The notes under the pieces are model-generated. The model had not been told where the DNA came from, searched no databases, and was given only the letters and a program-made list of their open reading frames with translations. Positions 1-6,818 of a DNA stretch of 10,755 nt are shown one piece after another; the stretch's first letter is position 1, and each line of letters opens with the position of its first letter. The stretch spans positions 1 to 10,755 of the forward strand of contig RHBP01000055.1 in NCBI GenBank assembly GCA_010030955.1, in the 5' to 3' direction. Source of the stretch: Synechococcaceae bacterium WBB_10_009. Lineage in GTDB: Bacteria; Cyanobacteriota; Cyanobacteriia; PCC-6307; Cyanobiaceae. The position numbers and the translations under genes are program-made.

Positions 1-527
1 ACGCCAAGGGCCTGATGAAGGCCGCCATCCGCGACAACAACCCGGTGCTGTTCTTTGAGCACGTGTTGCTCTACAACCTCACCGAGGACATCCCCGAGGG
101 GGATTACACCTGCGCCCTCGATCAAGCGGACCTGGTGCAGGAGGGCAGCGACGTCACGATCCTCACCTACTCCCGCATGCGCCACCACTGCCTCAAGGCG
201 GTGGAGCAACTGGAGAAGGAGGGGTTGAGTGTGGAGCTGATCGACCTGATCAGCCTCAAGCCGTTCGACATGGACACCATCGCCCGCTCGATCCGCAAGA
301 CCCACAGGGTGTTGATCGTGGAGGAGTGCATGAAGACCGGTGGCATCGGTGCCGAGCTGATGGCGCTGATCACCGAGCAGTGCTTCGACGACCTCGACGC
401 CCGGCCCGTGCGGCTGTCGTCCCAGGACATTCCCACCCCCTACAACGGCACCCTGGAAAACTTGACGATCATTCAGCCCCACCAGATCGTGGAAGCGGCC
501 AAGGCCCTCAAGGCTGGCCAGGTCTGA
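1..527 (+). CDS. pdhB: Pyruvate dehydrogenase E1 component, beta subunit (3' part)
   Basis: This is the C-terminal 174 residues of the E1 beta subunit; the 5' end lies outside the window and the first complete codon is at position 3. E1 is the thiamine-diphosphate-dependent alpha2beta2 enzyme that decarboxylates pyruvate and passes the acetyl group to the lipoyl arm of E2, feeding acetyl-CoA synthesis in the cytoplasm. What is visible is the end of the pyrimidine-binding domain (NNPVLFFEHVLLYN) and the whole transketolase C-terminal domain, including GSDVTILTYSRM, a VELIDLISLKPFDMDTI segment, the VLIVEECMKTGGIGAEL segment and the usual IPTPYNGTLEN stretch near the end. The reading frame is intact to TGA. 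Only one base separates its stop from the secD start, so translation is probably coupled and the gene is probably co-transcribed with secDF. The assignment is firm; E1 beta of other 2-oxoacid dehydrogenases is the only real alternative. Confidence 0.95.
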   Translation, partial: AKGLMKAAIRDNNPVLFFEHVLLYNLTEDIPEGDYTCALDQADLVQEGSDVTILTYSRMRHHCLKAVEQLEKEGLSVELIDLISLKPFDMDTIARSIRKTHRVLIVEECMKTGGIGAELMALITEQCFDDLDARPVRLSSQDIPTPYNGTLENLTIIQPHQIVEAAKALKAGQV

Positions 528-528
528 G

Positions 529-2034
529 ATGGCACGCCAACAGGGGTGGTTCGCCCTGATCCTGGCCCTGGCGATTGCGGCCGCTGCCGTGCTCGCCAGC
601 TTCCCGCTGCAACTGGGGCTCGACCTCAAGGGCGGCAGCCAGCTCACCCTGCAGGTGATGCCCGCCGGGGCAATCACCAGCGTGAAGCCTGAGCAGCTCG
701 AGGCGGTGAAAGACGTGCTCGACCGCCGCATCAATGGCCTGGGGGTGGCTGAATCCACCCTTCAGACCGTCGGCGACGACCAACTGGTGTTGCAGCTCCC
801 CGGCGAGCAGGACCCCAGCCGCGCCGCCAAGGTGCTCGGCACCACGGCCCTGCTGGAGTTCCGCGCCCAGAGGCCCGGCACGGAGCAGCAGATGAGCGGC
901 CTGCTCAAGCTCAAGCGCCAGGCCCAGGCGGTGCTCAACCAGCGCCGTCAGCGCAGCCAGGCCCTCGCCGAGGGCCAATCGGCCCCCGACACCCCCGCCG
1001 TCGATCTGCCGGCCCAGCAGCTGGCGGAATCGCTGCAGAGCCTTGGGGTGGCCGTGCCCGCCGGCAGCAGTGAGGTCGACCAACTGGAGCTGCTGCTGGC
1101 GGAGGTGAACCGCCGCGTCGTGGACCTCTACGAACCCGCCGAGCTCACCGGCCGCGATCTCACCGCCGCCGGCCGCCAGCAGCAGCAGACCGGCTCGGGC
1201 TGGGATGTGACCCTCACCTTCAACGGCGAGGGGGGCCGCAAGTTCGCCGCCCTCACCCAGAGCATCGCCGGCAGCGGCCGCCTGTTGGGGATCGTGCTCG
1301 ATGGCCGCTCCATCAGCGAAGCCAGCGTGGGGCCGGAGTTCAAACCCGCCGGCATCACCGGCGGCTCCGCCAGCATCACCGGCAATTTCAGTGCTGAAGA
1401 GGCCCGCGACCTGGAGGTGCAGCTGCGCGGCGGTTCCCTGCCGTTGCCGGTGAAGCTGATTGAGGTGCGCACCGTCGGCCCCTCCCTGGGGGCCGAGAAC
1501 ATCCGCTCCAGCCTGGTGGCGGCCCTCTCCGGCCTGGCCCTGGTGGCCGTGTTCATGGTGGTGGTCTACCGCCTGCCCGGTCTGGTGTCGGTGGTGGCCC
1601 TGAGCCTCTACGCCCTGTTCAACCTGGCGATCTACGCCCTGATCCCCGTCACCCTCTCGCTGCCGGGCATCGCCGGGTTCATCCTCTCGATCGGCATGGC
1701 CGTCGACGCCAACGTGCTGATCTTTGAGCGGGTCAAGGAGGAGCTGCGGGCCGGCAACACCCTGATCCGCTCGATCGACACGGGCTTCTCGCTGGCGTTC
1801 TCCTCGATCCTCGATGGCCATGTCACCGGCCTGATCAGTTGTGCCGCCCTGTTTGCCCTGGGCACCGGCCTGGTGAAGGGCTTTGCCGTCACCCTGGCCA
1901 TTGGCCTGTTGCTCAGCCTGTTCACGGCGCTCACCTGCACCCGCAGCATCCTGCGGCTGCTCACCAGCTACCCGGCCCTGCGCCGCGTCACCTACTTCCT
2001 GCCCGCCCGCCAGCTGCCCGCCGGTGCCGCCTGA
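529..2034 (+). CDS. secD: Protein translocase subunit SecD
   Basis: SecD is an RND-type membrane subunit that works with SecF and SecYEG, using the proton motive force to complete export of proteins across the plasma or thylakoid membrane. The 501-residue product has the expected order: an N-terminal helix (about 6-24), the SecD1 motif LQLGLDLKGGSQL (27-39), a large extracytoplasmic domain to about 320, then a five-helix block from about 326 to 472. The family signature SIGMAVDANVLIFERVKEEL lies at 387-406, with the acidic residue in the membrane helix used for proton transfer. A Gln/Arg-rich insertion at about 125-165 in the extracytoplasmic domain looks low in complexity. The ATG lies one base after the pdhB stop; its TGA overlaps the secF ATG as TGATG. 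yajC is not in the window. The length fits cyanobacterial SecD. Confidence 0.97.
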   Translation: MARQQGWFALILALAIAAAAVLASFPLQLGLDLKGGSQLTLQVMPAGAITSVKPEQLEAVKDVLDRRINGLGVAESTLQTVGDDQLVLQLPGEQDPSRAAKVLGTTALLEFRAQRPGTEQQMSGLLKLKRQAQAVLNQRRQRSQALAEGQSAPDTPAVDLPAQQLAESLQSLGVAVPAGSSEVDQLELLLAEVNRRVVDLYEPAELTGRDLTAAGRQQQQTGSGWDVTLTFNGEGGRKFAALTQSIAGSGRLLGIVLDGRSISEASVGPEFKPAGITGGSASITGNFSAEEARDLEVQLRGGSLPLPVKLIEVRTVGPSLGAENIRSSLVAALSGLALVAVFMVVVYRLPGLVSVVALSLYALFNLAIYALIPVTLSLPGIAGFILSIGMAVDANVLIFERVKEELRAGNTLIRSIDTGFSLAFSSILDGHVTGLISCAALFALGTGLVKGFAVTLAIGLLLSLFTALTCTRSILRLLTSYPALRRVTYFLPARQLPAGAA

Positions 2035-2996
2035 TGACCAGCACCCCCCTGCCCACCCCCCGCTTCCGCATCACGCGCCACCGCCGCTTGGCCTGGGTGG
2101 GATCCGGCCTGGCCTGCCTGCTCAGCCTGCTGGGGCTGGTGCTCTGCTGGATCAACCCGGAGATCGGCGCGCCGCTGCGGCCCGGCCTCGATTTCACCGG
2201 TGGCACCCAGATCCAGCTGGAGCGCGCCTGCCCGGGGCCCTGCTCCCCCGTATCCGCCGATGCCCTGCAGCGCCGCATCGCCCGCTTGACCGTGCCGGCC
2301 GAGGCCGGGGCCAGCGCCCCCAGCCTCAATGCCGCTGCCGTGCAGGTGCTCGACCAGGGCCGCTCCCTGGTGTTGCGGCTGCCGGACCTCAACCCCGAGC
2401 AGGCCGCCGTGGTGGTGGCTGAGGTGCAGGCCGCCGCCGGTCCGCTGCAGGCGGCGGCCACGTCCGTGAACACCATCGGGCCCACCCTCGGCGATCAACT
2501 GCTCAAGGGCAGCCTGATCTCGCTGCTGGTGAGCTTCGCCGCCATCGCGCTGTACATCACCGTCCGCTATGACCGCGTTTTCGCGGGCCTGGCCCTGCTC
2601 TGCCTGGGCCACGATGTGCTGATCACCTGCGGCGTGTTCGCCTGGTTGGGCCTGCTGGCCGGCATCGAGGTGGATTCGCTGTTTGCCGTGTCTCTGATCA
2701 CGGTGGCCGGCTATTCCGTCACCGACACGGTGGTGGTGTTCGACCGCATCCGTGAGCAAAAAACGGTGCTGCGGGACCTGCCCCTGCCTGATCAGGTGGA
2801 CGTGGCGGTGGATGCCACCCTCACCCGCTCGCTTTACACCTCCCTGACCACCCTGCTGCCCCTGGTGGCCCTGATCTTCTTCGGCGGCAGCACCCTGTTT
2901 TGGTTTGCGGTGGCGCTCACCATCGGCATCGCCGTGGGCAGCTGGTCGAGCATCGGCGTGGCCCCCACCCTGCTGCCCCTGTTCGCCCGGCGATGA
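2034..2996 (+). CDS. secF: Protein translocase subunit SecF
   Basis: SecF is the partner of SecD in the SecDF export motor. I chose the ATG at 2034 (320 aa) because it overlaps the secD stop (TGATG) and gives a normal N terminus: a basic segment RFRITRHRRLAW followed by helix 1 (about 20-40). The motif GLDFTGGTQIQL is at 51-62, an extracytoplasmic domain runs to about 153, and a five-helix block follows with the signature VAGYSVTDTVVVFDRIRE at 224-241. The conserved TSLTTLLPLVALIFFGG segment is at 269-285. An open frame continues about 65 codons upstream inside secD but has no reason to be translated. An odd detail is a CPGPC pair (Cys66, Cys70) just after the first motif, on the extracytoplasmic side, which could form a disulfide. 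The stop overlaps the ATG of the next small gene (ATGA). Confidence 0.97.
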   Translation: MTSTPLPTPRFRITRHRRLAWVGSGLACLLSLLGLVLCWINPEIGAPLRPGLDFTGGTQIQLERACPGPCSPVSADALQRRIARLTVPAEAGASAPSLNAAAVQVLDQGRSLVLRLPDLNPEQAAVVVAEVQAAAGPLQAAATSVNTIGPTLGDQLLKGSLISLLVSFAAIALYITVRYDRVFAGLALLCLGHDVLITCGVFAWLGLLAGIEVDSLFAVSLITVAGYSVTDTVVVFDRIREQKTVLRDLPLPDQVDVAVDATLTRSLYTSLTTLLPLVALIFFGGSTLFWFAVALTIGIAVGSWSSIGVAPTLLPLFARR

Positions 2997-3190
2997 ACGG
3001 CAGCGGCCGGCGCCCCATCCCCTGGGTGCCCCTGCTGTTGGGGGTGTTTGCCGTGCTGGATCTGCGGGTGGAGGTGCAGCTGCTGCTGGAGCACTTCACC
3101 TGGAGCAGCTTGGCCCAGATTCCCCTGCACCATCCCCTGGCGGTGGCCGTGCTGCTGCTGTTGCCGTCGCTGCTGCGCCCGACGCGCTGA
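2993..3190 (+). CDS. Small two-helix membrane protein of unknown function
   Basis: This 65-residue product starts at an ATG that overlaps the secF stop by four bases (ATGA), a classic coupled arrangement that supports it as a real gene. Two hydrophobic segments are visible: about 10-24 (PWVPLLLGVFAVLDL) and about 46-60 (HPLAVAVLLLLPSLL), joined by a loop containing EHFTW and ending in a basic tail, RPTR. I do not recognise a named family. My recollection, unverified, is that picocyanobacterial secDF loci often carry a short hypothetical membrane protein here. A role as a small accessory to SecDF is inferred only from position. It ends four bases before the stop of the convergent gene on the - strand. 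Overlapping open frames in the other phases look like shadows. Confidence 0.75.
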   Translation: MNGSGRRPIPWVPLLLGVFAVLDLRVEVQLLLEHFTWSSLAQIPLHHPLAVAVLLLLPSLLRPTR

Positions 3191-3201
3191 GCGCCTACGT
3201 C
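3181..3201. terminator. Weak hairpin at the tail-to-tail junction
   Basis: The four bases between the convergent stop codons at 3190 and 3195 sit within an imperfect palindrome: GACG pairs with CGTC and CGC with GCG around the TGA, with CCTA bulged on one side. No T-run follows on either strand, so it is not a standard intrinsic terminator. It may only reflect high GC content. Confidence 0.2.
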
Positions 3202-4196
3202 CAGCGGTCCATCACCTGCTCCACCAGCAGTTTCTGGGCCAGCACCTGCAGCACCACCACCAGGGGCAGGGCTAGCAGCACCCCCGGCAGCCCCAGCAGC
3301 GCCCCCAGGCACAGCTGGGCCATCAACGCCACCGTGGGCAGCAGGTTCACCGTGCGGCTCAGCAGCAACGGGGTGAGCAGAAATGCTTCGCCGTTCTGCA
3401 CCAGCAGCCGCAGGATGAGCACCTGCAGCGCCAGGGCCGGCGACACCAGCAGCGCCACCGACAGGGGCAACAAGGTGGCGGCGGTGGGGCCGATGGTGGG
3501 CACGAAGGTGAGCAGCCCGCACACCAGGGCACTGAGCAGGGCCAGGGGCACCTTGAGGGCCGCCAGGCCGGCCCAGGTGAAGGCAAACACCGCCACACCG
3601 GAGAGGGTCATGCCCGCCAGCCAGCCCCCCAGGGCCTGGCGGCACTCCCCCAGCACGTCGCCGATCAGGGGGCGGACGTGGGCGGGGGTGATGGCCAGCA
3701 CCAGCCGTTGGTGGCTGCGGGGGTCGAGGGCCAGCAGCAGCGCCAGCAGCACCATCAACAGCAGCTGCACGGTGATCGAGGCGGCGCCACCGGCAAAACC
3801 CAGCAGTTGGCTGCCGAGCGGTTGCAGTTTTTCCAGGGTGCCGAACTGCAGCAGGCGGCTTTCGACGCTCTCCAGCATCGCCATCCCCCCCAGCAGTTGC
3901 CCCAGGCGGGTGAACATCGCCGGCACCAACTGCGTGAATTGATTCACCTGCTCCACCAGCTCAGGCAGCAGCAGCTCCCCCAGCCGCCAGCCGGTGAAGC
4001 CCAGCACCAGCACCACCACCAGCAGGGCCAGCGGGCGGTTTAGGCGCGTGATGGAACGCAGCCAGGTCACCGGCACGTCGAGGGCCACCGCCAGCACGAC
4101 GGCGCCGAACAACACCAGCAACACCCAACGCAGCTCCCAGGCCAACAGGCCCAGCACCACCAGGGCCAGCAAACCCAGCAGGCTGCGGGTGGTCAT
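3195..4196 (-). CDS. AI-2E family transporter (PerM/TqsA-like), copy 2 of a tandem pair
   Basis: This is a 333-residue polytopic membrane protein of the AI-2E exporter superfamily, named after E. coli TqsA. Family members have been linked to autoinducer export or cation/proton antiport, but the substrate here cannot be read from sequence. Hydrophobic segments lie at about 5-20, 26-42, 54-70, 135-156, 190-212, 214-233, 237-266 and 284-318, matching the usual eight-helix plan with a longer soluble stretch at about 75-130. Family hallmarks include FVPTIGPT at 231-238, LLVQN at 264-268 and GLPGVLLALPLVVVLQVL at 302-319. The ATG start overlaps the stop of the upstream paralogue by four bases (ATGA), fixing the start and implying one transcript. 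It is the last gene of the probable selU-psb28-AI-2E-AI-2E unit and ends tail to tail with the secF operon. Confidence 0.9.
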   Translation of the reverse strand: MTTRSLLGLLALVVLGLLAWELRWVLLVLFGAVVLAVALDVPVTWLRSITRLNRPLALLVVVLVLGFTGWRLGELLLPELVEQVNQFTQLVPAMFTRLGQLLGGMAMLESVESRLLQFGTLEKLQPLGSQLLGFAGGAASITVQLLLMVLLALLLALDPRSHQRLVLAITPAHVRPLIGDVLGECRQALGGWLAGMTLSGVAVFAFTWAGLAALKVPLALLSALVCGLLTFVPTIGPTAATLLPLSVALLVSPALALQVLILRLLVQNGEAFLLTPLLLSRTVNLLPTVALMAQLCLGALLGLPGVLLALPLVVVLQVLAQKLLVEQVMDRWT

Positions 4197-5248
4197 GGGG
4201 TGTCCCCCTGGCGCTGCCAGGGGTCGAGCACATCGCGGATCACCACCTCACGGATCACCACCTGCAGGCACACCGCCAGCGGCAGGGCCAGCAGCAGCCC
4301 CAGGGGGCCGAACAACACGGTGAACAGCAGCTGGGCCGCCAGGGTGAGGCCCGGCAGCAGCTTCACCTGGTGGTGCATCACCGACGGCGTGATCACATAG
4401 CTCTCCAGGTTCTGCACCAGCACATAAAGCCCCAGCACCGCCAGGGCCTTCCAGGGCGACACCAGCAGGGCCACCGACATCGGAAACACGGTGCTCAGGG
4501 TGGGGCCGATGTTGGGGATCACGTTCAGCAGCCCCGCTAGCAGGGCGTTGGCCACCACCAATTTCACCCCCAGCAGCGACAGGCCGATGCCCGCCAGCAG
4601 CGCCACACACAGGGAGCTGATCAGCACACCCCCCATCCAGCTGCTGAGGGCATCCCCGCACTGCAGCAGCACCTGCCGCAGGCGCCGGCGGTAGAAGGAG
4701 GGGGCCAGCAGCACCGCCACCTCGCGGTAGGCGGTGGGTTGCACGGCGATCATCAGGCTCACCGCCACCACCAGCAGCAGCTGGATCAGGCCGCCGCCCA
4801 GGTTGCCGGCCACCCCCAGCAGGCCCCGCAGGCCACCGCCCACGGGGTCGGTGGCGGTGCCGGCGGCTCCCCAGCTCTGCTGCAGCCACTGCACCGCCTG
4901 CTGGCCGTAGAGCATGCGGTTGCTCTGGTCGAGCAGTTGGCGCAGCAGGCCTGCGGCCCGCTCAGCGGCGGTGGGCAGCTGCTGCACCAGCTGCTGAAAC
5001 TGCTCCACAAACGGGGGCACCACGGCCCCCAGGGCCACCAGCAGCAGCACCAGCAGCCCCAGCAGGCTCAGGAGCAGGGCCTGGGGCCGGCCGCACCCCA
5101 GACGCCGTTGCACGACGCCCACCAGGGTGCAGAGGGCCATGGCCAGCACCACGGCGGCGAACAGGTGGATGACCACCTCCCGCAGGTGCCACAGCAGCAG
5201 CAGGGCCGCTGCCGTGGCGATCACCCCGATCCACTGGCCGAATTTCAC
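4193..5248 (-). CDS. AI-2E family transporter (PerM/TqsA-like), copy 1 of a tandem pair
   Basis: This 351-residue paralogue of the next gene downstream has the same eight-helix plan: segments at about 8-20, 25-45, 56-78, 152-169, 205-227, 229-244, 252-276 and 300-333. Hallmarks are VIPNIGPT at 243-250, VLVQNLESYVITP at 276-288 and FGPLGLLLALPLAVCLQV at 313-330. The predicted start is GTG (AAA TTC next); the first in-frame ATG falls far inside the protein. It begins seven bases after the psb28 stop, with GA-rich sequence around that stop as a weak ribosome-binding candidate. The C-terminal tail contains a duplicated VVIR(E/D) pentapeptide. The soluble stretch at about 80-150 is Gln-rich. Substrate unknown. 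Its placement directly behind psb28 suggests co-expression, which by itself does not prove a photosynthetic role. Confidence 0.9.
   Translation of the reverse strand: MKFGQWIGVIATAAALLLLWHLREVVIHLFAAVVLAMALCTLVGVVQRRLGCGRPQALLLSLLGLLVLLLVALGAVVPPFVEQFQQLVQQLPTAAERAAGLLRQLLDQSNRMLYGQQAVQWLQQSWGAAGTATDPVGGGLRGLLGVAGNLGGGLIQLLLVVAVSLMIAVQPTAYREVAVLLAPSFYRRRLRQVLLQCGDALSSWMGGVLISSLCVALLAGIGLSLLGVKLVVANALLAGLLNVIPNIGPTLSTVFPMSVALLVSPWKALAVLGLYVLVQNLESYVITPSVMHHQVKLLPGLTLAAQLLFTVLFGPLGLLLALPLAVCLQVVIREVVIRDVLDPWQRQGDTP
4236..4265 (-). repeat. 15-bp tandem duplication inside the AI-2E gene
   Basis: CGGATCACCACCT occurs at 4236-4248 and again at 4251-4263, as two adjacent 15-bp units identical at 13 of 15 positions. 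On the coding strand they give VVIRE then VVIRD in the basic C-terminal tail of the protein. It is in frame and probably a small slippage duplication. Confidence 0.85.
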
Positions 5249-5254
5249 GGCAGC

Positions 5255-5647
5255 TCAGTCGGCTTGGCTGTCGCCGTCGGTGTCGCCGTCGCCGGCCCCC
5301 TCACCCTGCTCAGCCTTCTGGGAGAAGCCCAGTTCATTGGCGTCGGCGTAGCGCTGGGCGAAGCGCATGAAGCGATCGAAATCCTCCGGCGTCTTCCAGG
5401 TGTAGGTGGCCTCCAGGGCGGCCGGCTTGCCGTTCACAAACTTGGCGTTCACATCGCGGGTCACCAGTTGACCCTCCTCATCCACCATGTACATGCCGCC
5501 GATGTCCCCCAGGGATTCCGGTGACAGGGCCTCCGGTTGGTCGAACACGAAGATCGCCTGGCCGGTGCGGCCATCGCGCGAGCGGGTCATGCGGATGTCG
5601 GGCACCACCGGTTCATCGACTCCGCGAAAAAACTGAATGGCGGCCAT
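5255..5647 (-). CDS. psb28: Photosystem II assembly factor Psb28
   Basis: Psb28 is a small soluble protein on the cytoplasmic side of photosystem II that binds assembly intermediates containing CP47 and aids PSII biogenesis and chlorophyll-protein synthesis. I chose the ATG at 5647 (130 aa), although the frame is open upstream, because MAAIQFFRGVDEPVVPDIR matches the known N terminus and GAGGG sits eight bases upstream as a good ribosome-binding site. The diagnostic segments are GGMYMVDEEGQLVTRDVNAK and TPEDFDRFMRFAQRYADANE. The core ends near residue 115 (LGFSQKAE); Synechocystis Psb28 is about 112 aa, so the last 15 or so residues are an extra acidic tail, GEGAGDGDTDGDSQAD, built partly by a 12-bp repeat. 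A TAGGAT about 25 bases upstream of the start could be a -10 box, though no -35 is evident. The gene follows selU by 48 bases and precedes two AI-2E genes. Confidence 0.95.
   Translation of the reverse strand: MAAIQFFRGVDEPVVPDIRMTRSRDGRTGQAIFVFDQPEALSPESLGDIGGMYMVDEEGQLVTRDVNAKFVNGKPAALEATYTWKTPEDFDRFMRFAQRYADANELGFSQKAEQGEGAGDGDTDGDSQAD
5269..5292 (-). repeat. 12-bp tandem repeat encoding the acidic tail of Psb28
   Basis: On the + strand TGTCGCCGTCGG (5269-5280) is followed directly by TGTCGCCGTCGC (5281-5292), identical at 11 of 12 positions. On the coding strand the two units give DGDT and DGDS. The repeat is in frame and lies in the dispensable-looking C-terminal extension. Confidence 0.85.
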
Positions 5648-5695
5648 CGACGGGTCCCTCAAAGACCAGATCCTAGGCAGTGTCCCGGGCACGCC

Positions 5696-6751
5696 TCAGC
5701 CCGCCTGGGCGGTGATGCAACCGGAGGCCAGCAACCGCTGGGCCGCCGCCTCGGCCCCCAGCCCGCCCAGCGGGTGGCTGCCGAGCAACCGCTGCTGGTC
5801 CCCATCGCCATGGCGGGCCAGTTCGTGGTCGTAGCAGCGGTCGTAGTAGTCGAGCATCTGCCGGGCCGCCTCACCCCATTCGCCCCGGTCGATGGCCTCG
5901 AGGGCGGCGGCGGTGCGCTGGGGCCCGAGTCGGCGGGCGATGCGCTCGGTGGCCTCCCGCAGGGCGGCGGCGGGTTGGCTGCCGTACACCGCCACCAGTT
6001 GCTCCAGCCGCTCCGGCAGCGGGCGCTGAATCTCCAGCAGCGGTGCCCGCTGCATTTGGCGCCACAGCCCCGCCGGAATGCGGCAGCGGCCCACCTGGGC
6101 ACTTTCCGCCTCCAGCCAGATCTCCGGGGCCTGGCGGTGGTTGTGCAACGCCAGGGCGATGCGGTTTTCGTAGTGCTCCGTGCTGGGTTGGGGCGGCAGC
6201 CCCAGGCCCCCAAAGCTGCTGCCGCGGTGATGCGCCAACCCCTCCAGATCCACCACCGCCACGCCGTGGCGCTGCAGGGCGAGCAGCAGGTCGGTTTTGC
6301 CCGTGCCGGTGCGGCCCCCCAACAGCCGCAGCGGCATGGGCTGCTCCACCCGCTGCAGCACCCACCGCCGGAAGGCCTTGTAGCCCCCCTCCAGCACCAC
6401 CACCGGCAGCTCCAGTTGCTGGGCCAGCCAGGCCATGCTCTGGGAGCGCATGCCGCCGCGCCAGCAATGCAGCCGCAGCACACCACCCGTTTCGGCATGG
6501 GCCTTGCTGAGGGCGTCCCCCAGGTCCGCCAGCCGCGGGCCCACCAGCTGCAACCCCCGTTGGATGGCGGCCCGCCGCCCGAGCTGCTTGTAGGCGGTGC
6601 CCACTTCCGCCCGCTCGGCGTCGCTGAACAGCGCAAGGTTGCGGGCCCCCGGGATGTGCCCCTGGGCGTATTCCGCCGGCGCGCGCACATCCAGCAGGGC
6701 CCCCGAACCCGCCAGAAACGGCTCAATCGCCCCTTGCCCGCCTGCGTCCAC
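5696..6751 (-). CDS. mnmH: tRNA 2-selenouridine synthase (2-thiouridine selenium/geranyl transferase)
   Basis: MnmH/SelU (YbbB) replaces the sulfur of 2-thiouridine at wobble position 34 of some tRNAs with selenium from selenophosphate; it can also geranylate the sulfur as an intermediate. I chose the GTG at 6751 (351 aa; E. coli YbbB is 364 aa), because GGAGG lies eight bases upstream and the frame before it is not protein-like and runs into gun4. The N-terminal rhodanese domain spans about 5-130 (LLDVRAPAEYAQGHIPGARN at 19-38) with catalytic Cys96 in LHCWRGGMRSQS. A P-loop domain follows with Walker A GRTGTGKT at 146-153 and TEHYENRIALALHN at 191-204. All key residues are present, so it is predicted active. 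It is divergent from gun4, with 67 bases between the starts, and lies upstream of psb28. Also known as selU. selD is not in the window, so selenophosphate supply cannot be judged. Confidence 0.92.
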   Translation of the reverse strand: MDAGGQGAIEPFLAGSGALLDVRAPAEYAQGHIPGARNLALFSDAERAEVGTAYKQLGRRAAIQRGLQLVGPRLADLGDALSKAHAETGGVLRLHCWRGGMRSQSMAWLAQQLELPVVVLEGGYKAFRRWVLQRVEQPMPLRLLGGRTGTGKTDLLLALQRHGVAVVDLEGLAHHRGSSFGGLGLPPQPSTEHYENRIALALHNHRQAPEIWLEAESAQVGRCRIPAGLWRQMQRAPLLEIQRPLPERLEQLVAVYGSQPAAALREATERIARRLGPQRTAAALEAIDRGEWGEAARQMLDYYDRCYDHELARHGDGDQQRLLGSHPLGGLGAEAAAQRLLASGCITAQAG

Positions 6752-6818
6752 CCCGCCCCCCTCCGGCCATGCCTGACATAGTGGGCCAACGCTGGCGCAG
6801 GCAGCTCCGTCCCCCTCG
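6752..6818. promoter_or_regulatory. Divergent intergenic region between mnmH and gun4
   Basis: These 67 bases separate the two divergent start codons and must hold both promoters unless transcripts begin inside the opposite gene. CATAGT around 6777 on the + strand is a possible -10 for gun4, and the same A/T-rich spot read on the - strand (ACTATG) could serve mnmH. I see no convincing -35 element. The mnmH ribosome-binding site (GGAGG) is inside this region; gun4 has no strong one. Confidence 0.35.

Noticed and set aside
508..1821. Long open frame on the strand opposite secD
   Set aside because: It is rich in Gly, His, Gln and Ala with no recognisable motif, and fully overlaps the certain secD gene. 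It is a typical antisense shadow in GC-rich DNA.
3240..5220. Dense CAGCAG runs on the + strand, looking like a trinucleotide repeat array
   Set aside because: They are CTG leucine codons of the two hydrophobic AI-2E proteins read from the other strand, not a true tandem array.
5537..6781. 414-codon open frame on the + strand across mnmH
   Set aside because: Its composition (Gln, His, Pro, Gly) and lack of motifs mark it as a shadow of mnmH, whose catalytic Cys and P-loop motifs are clear on the - strand.
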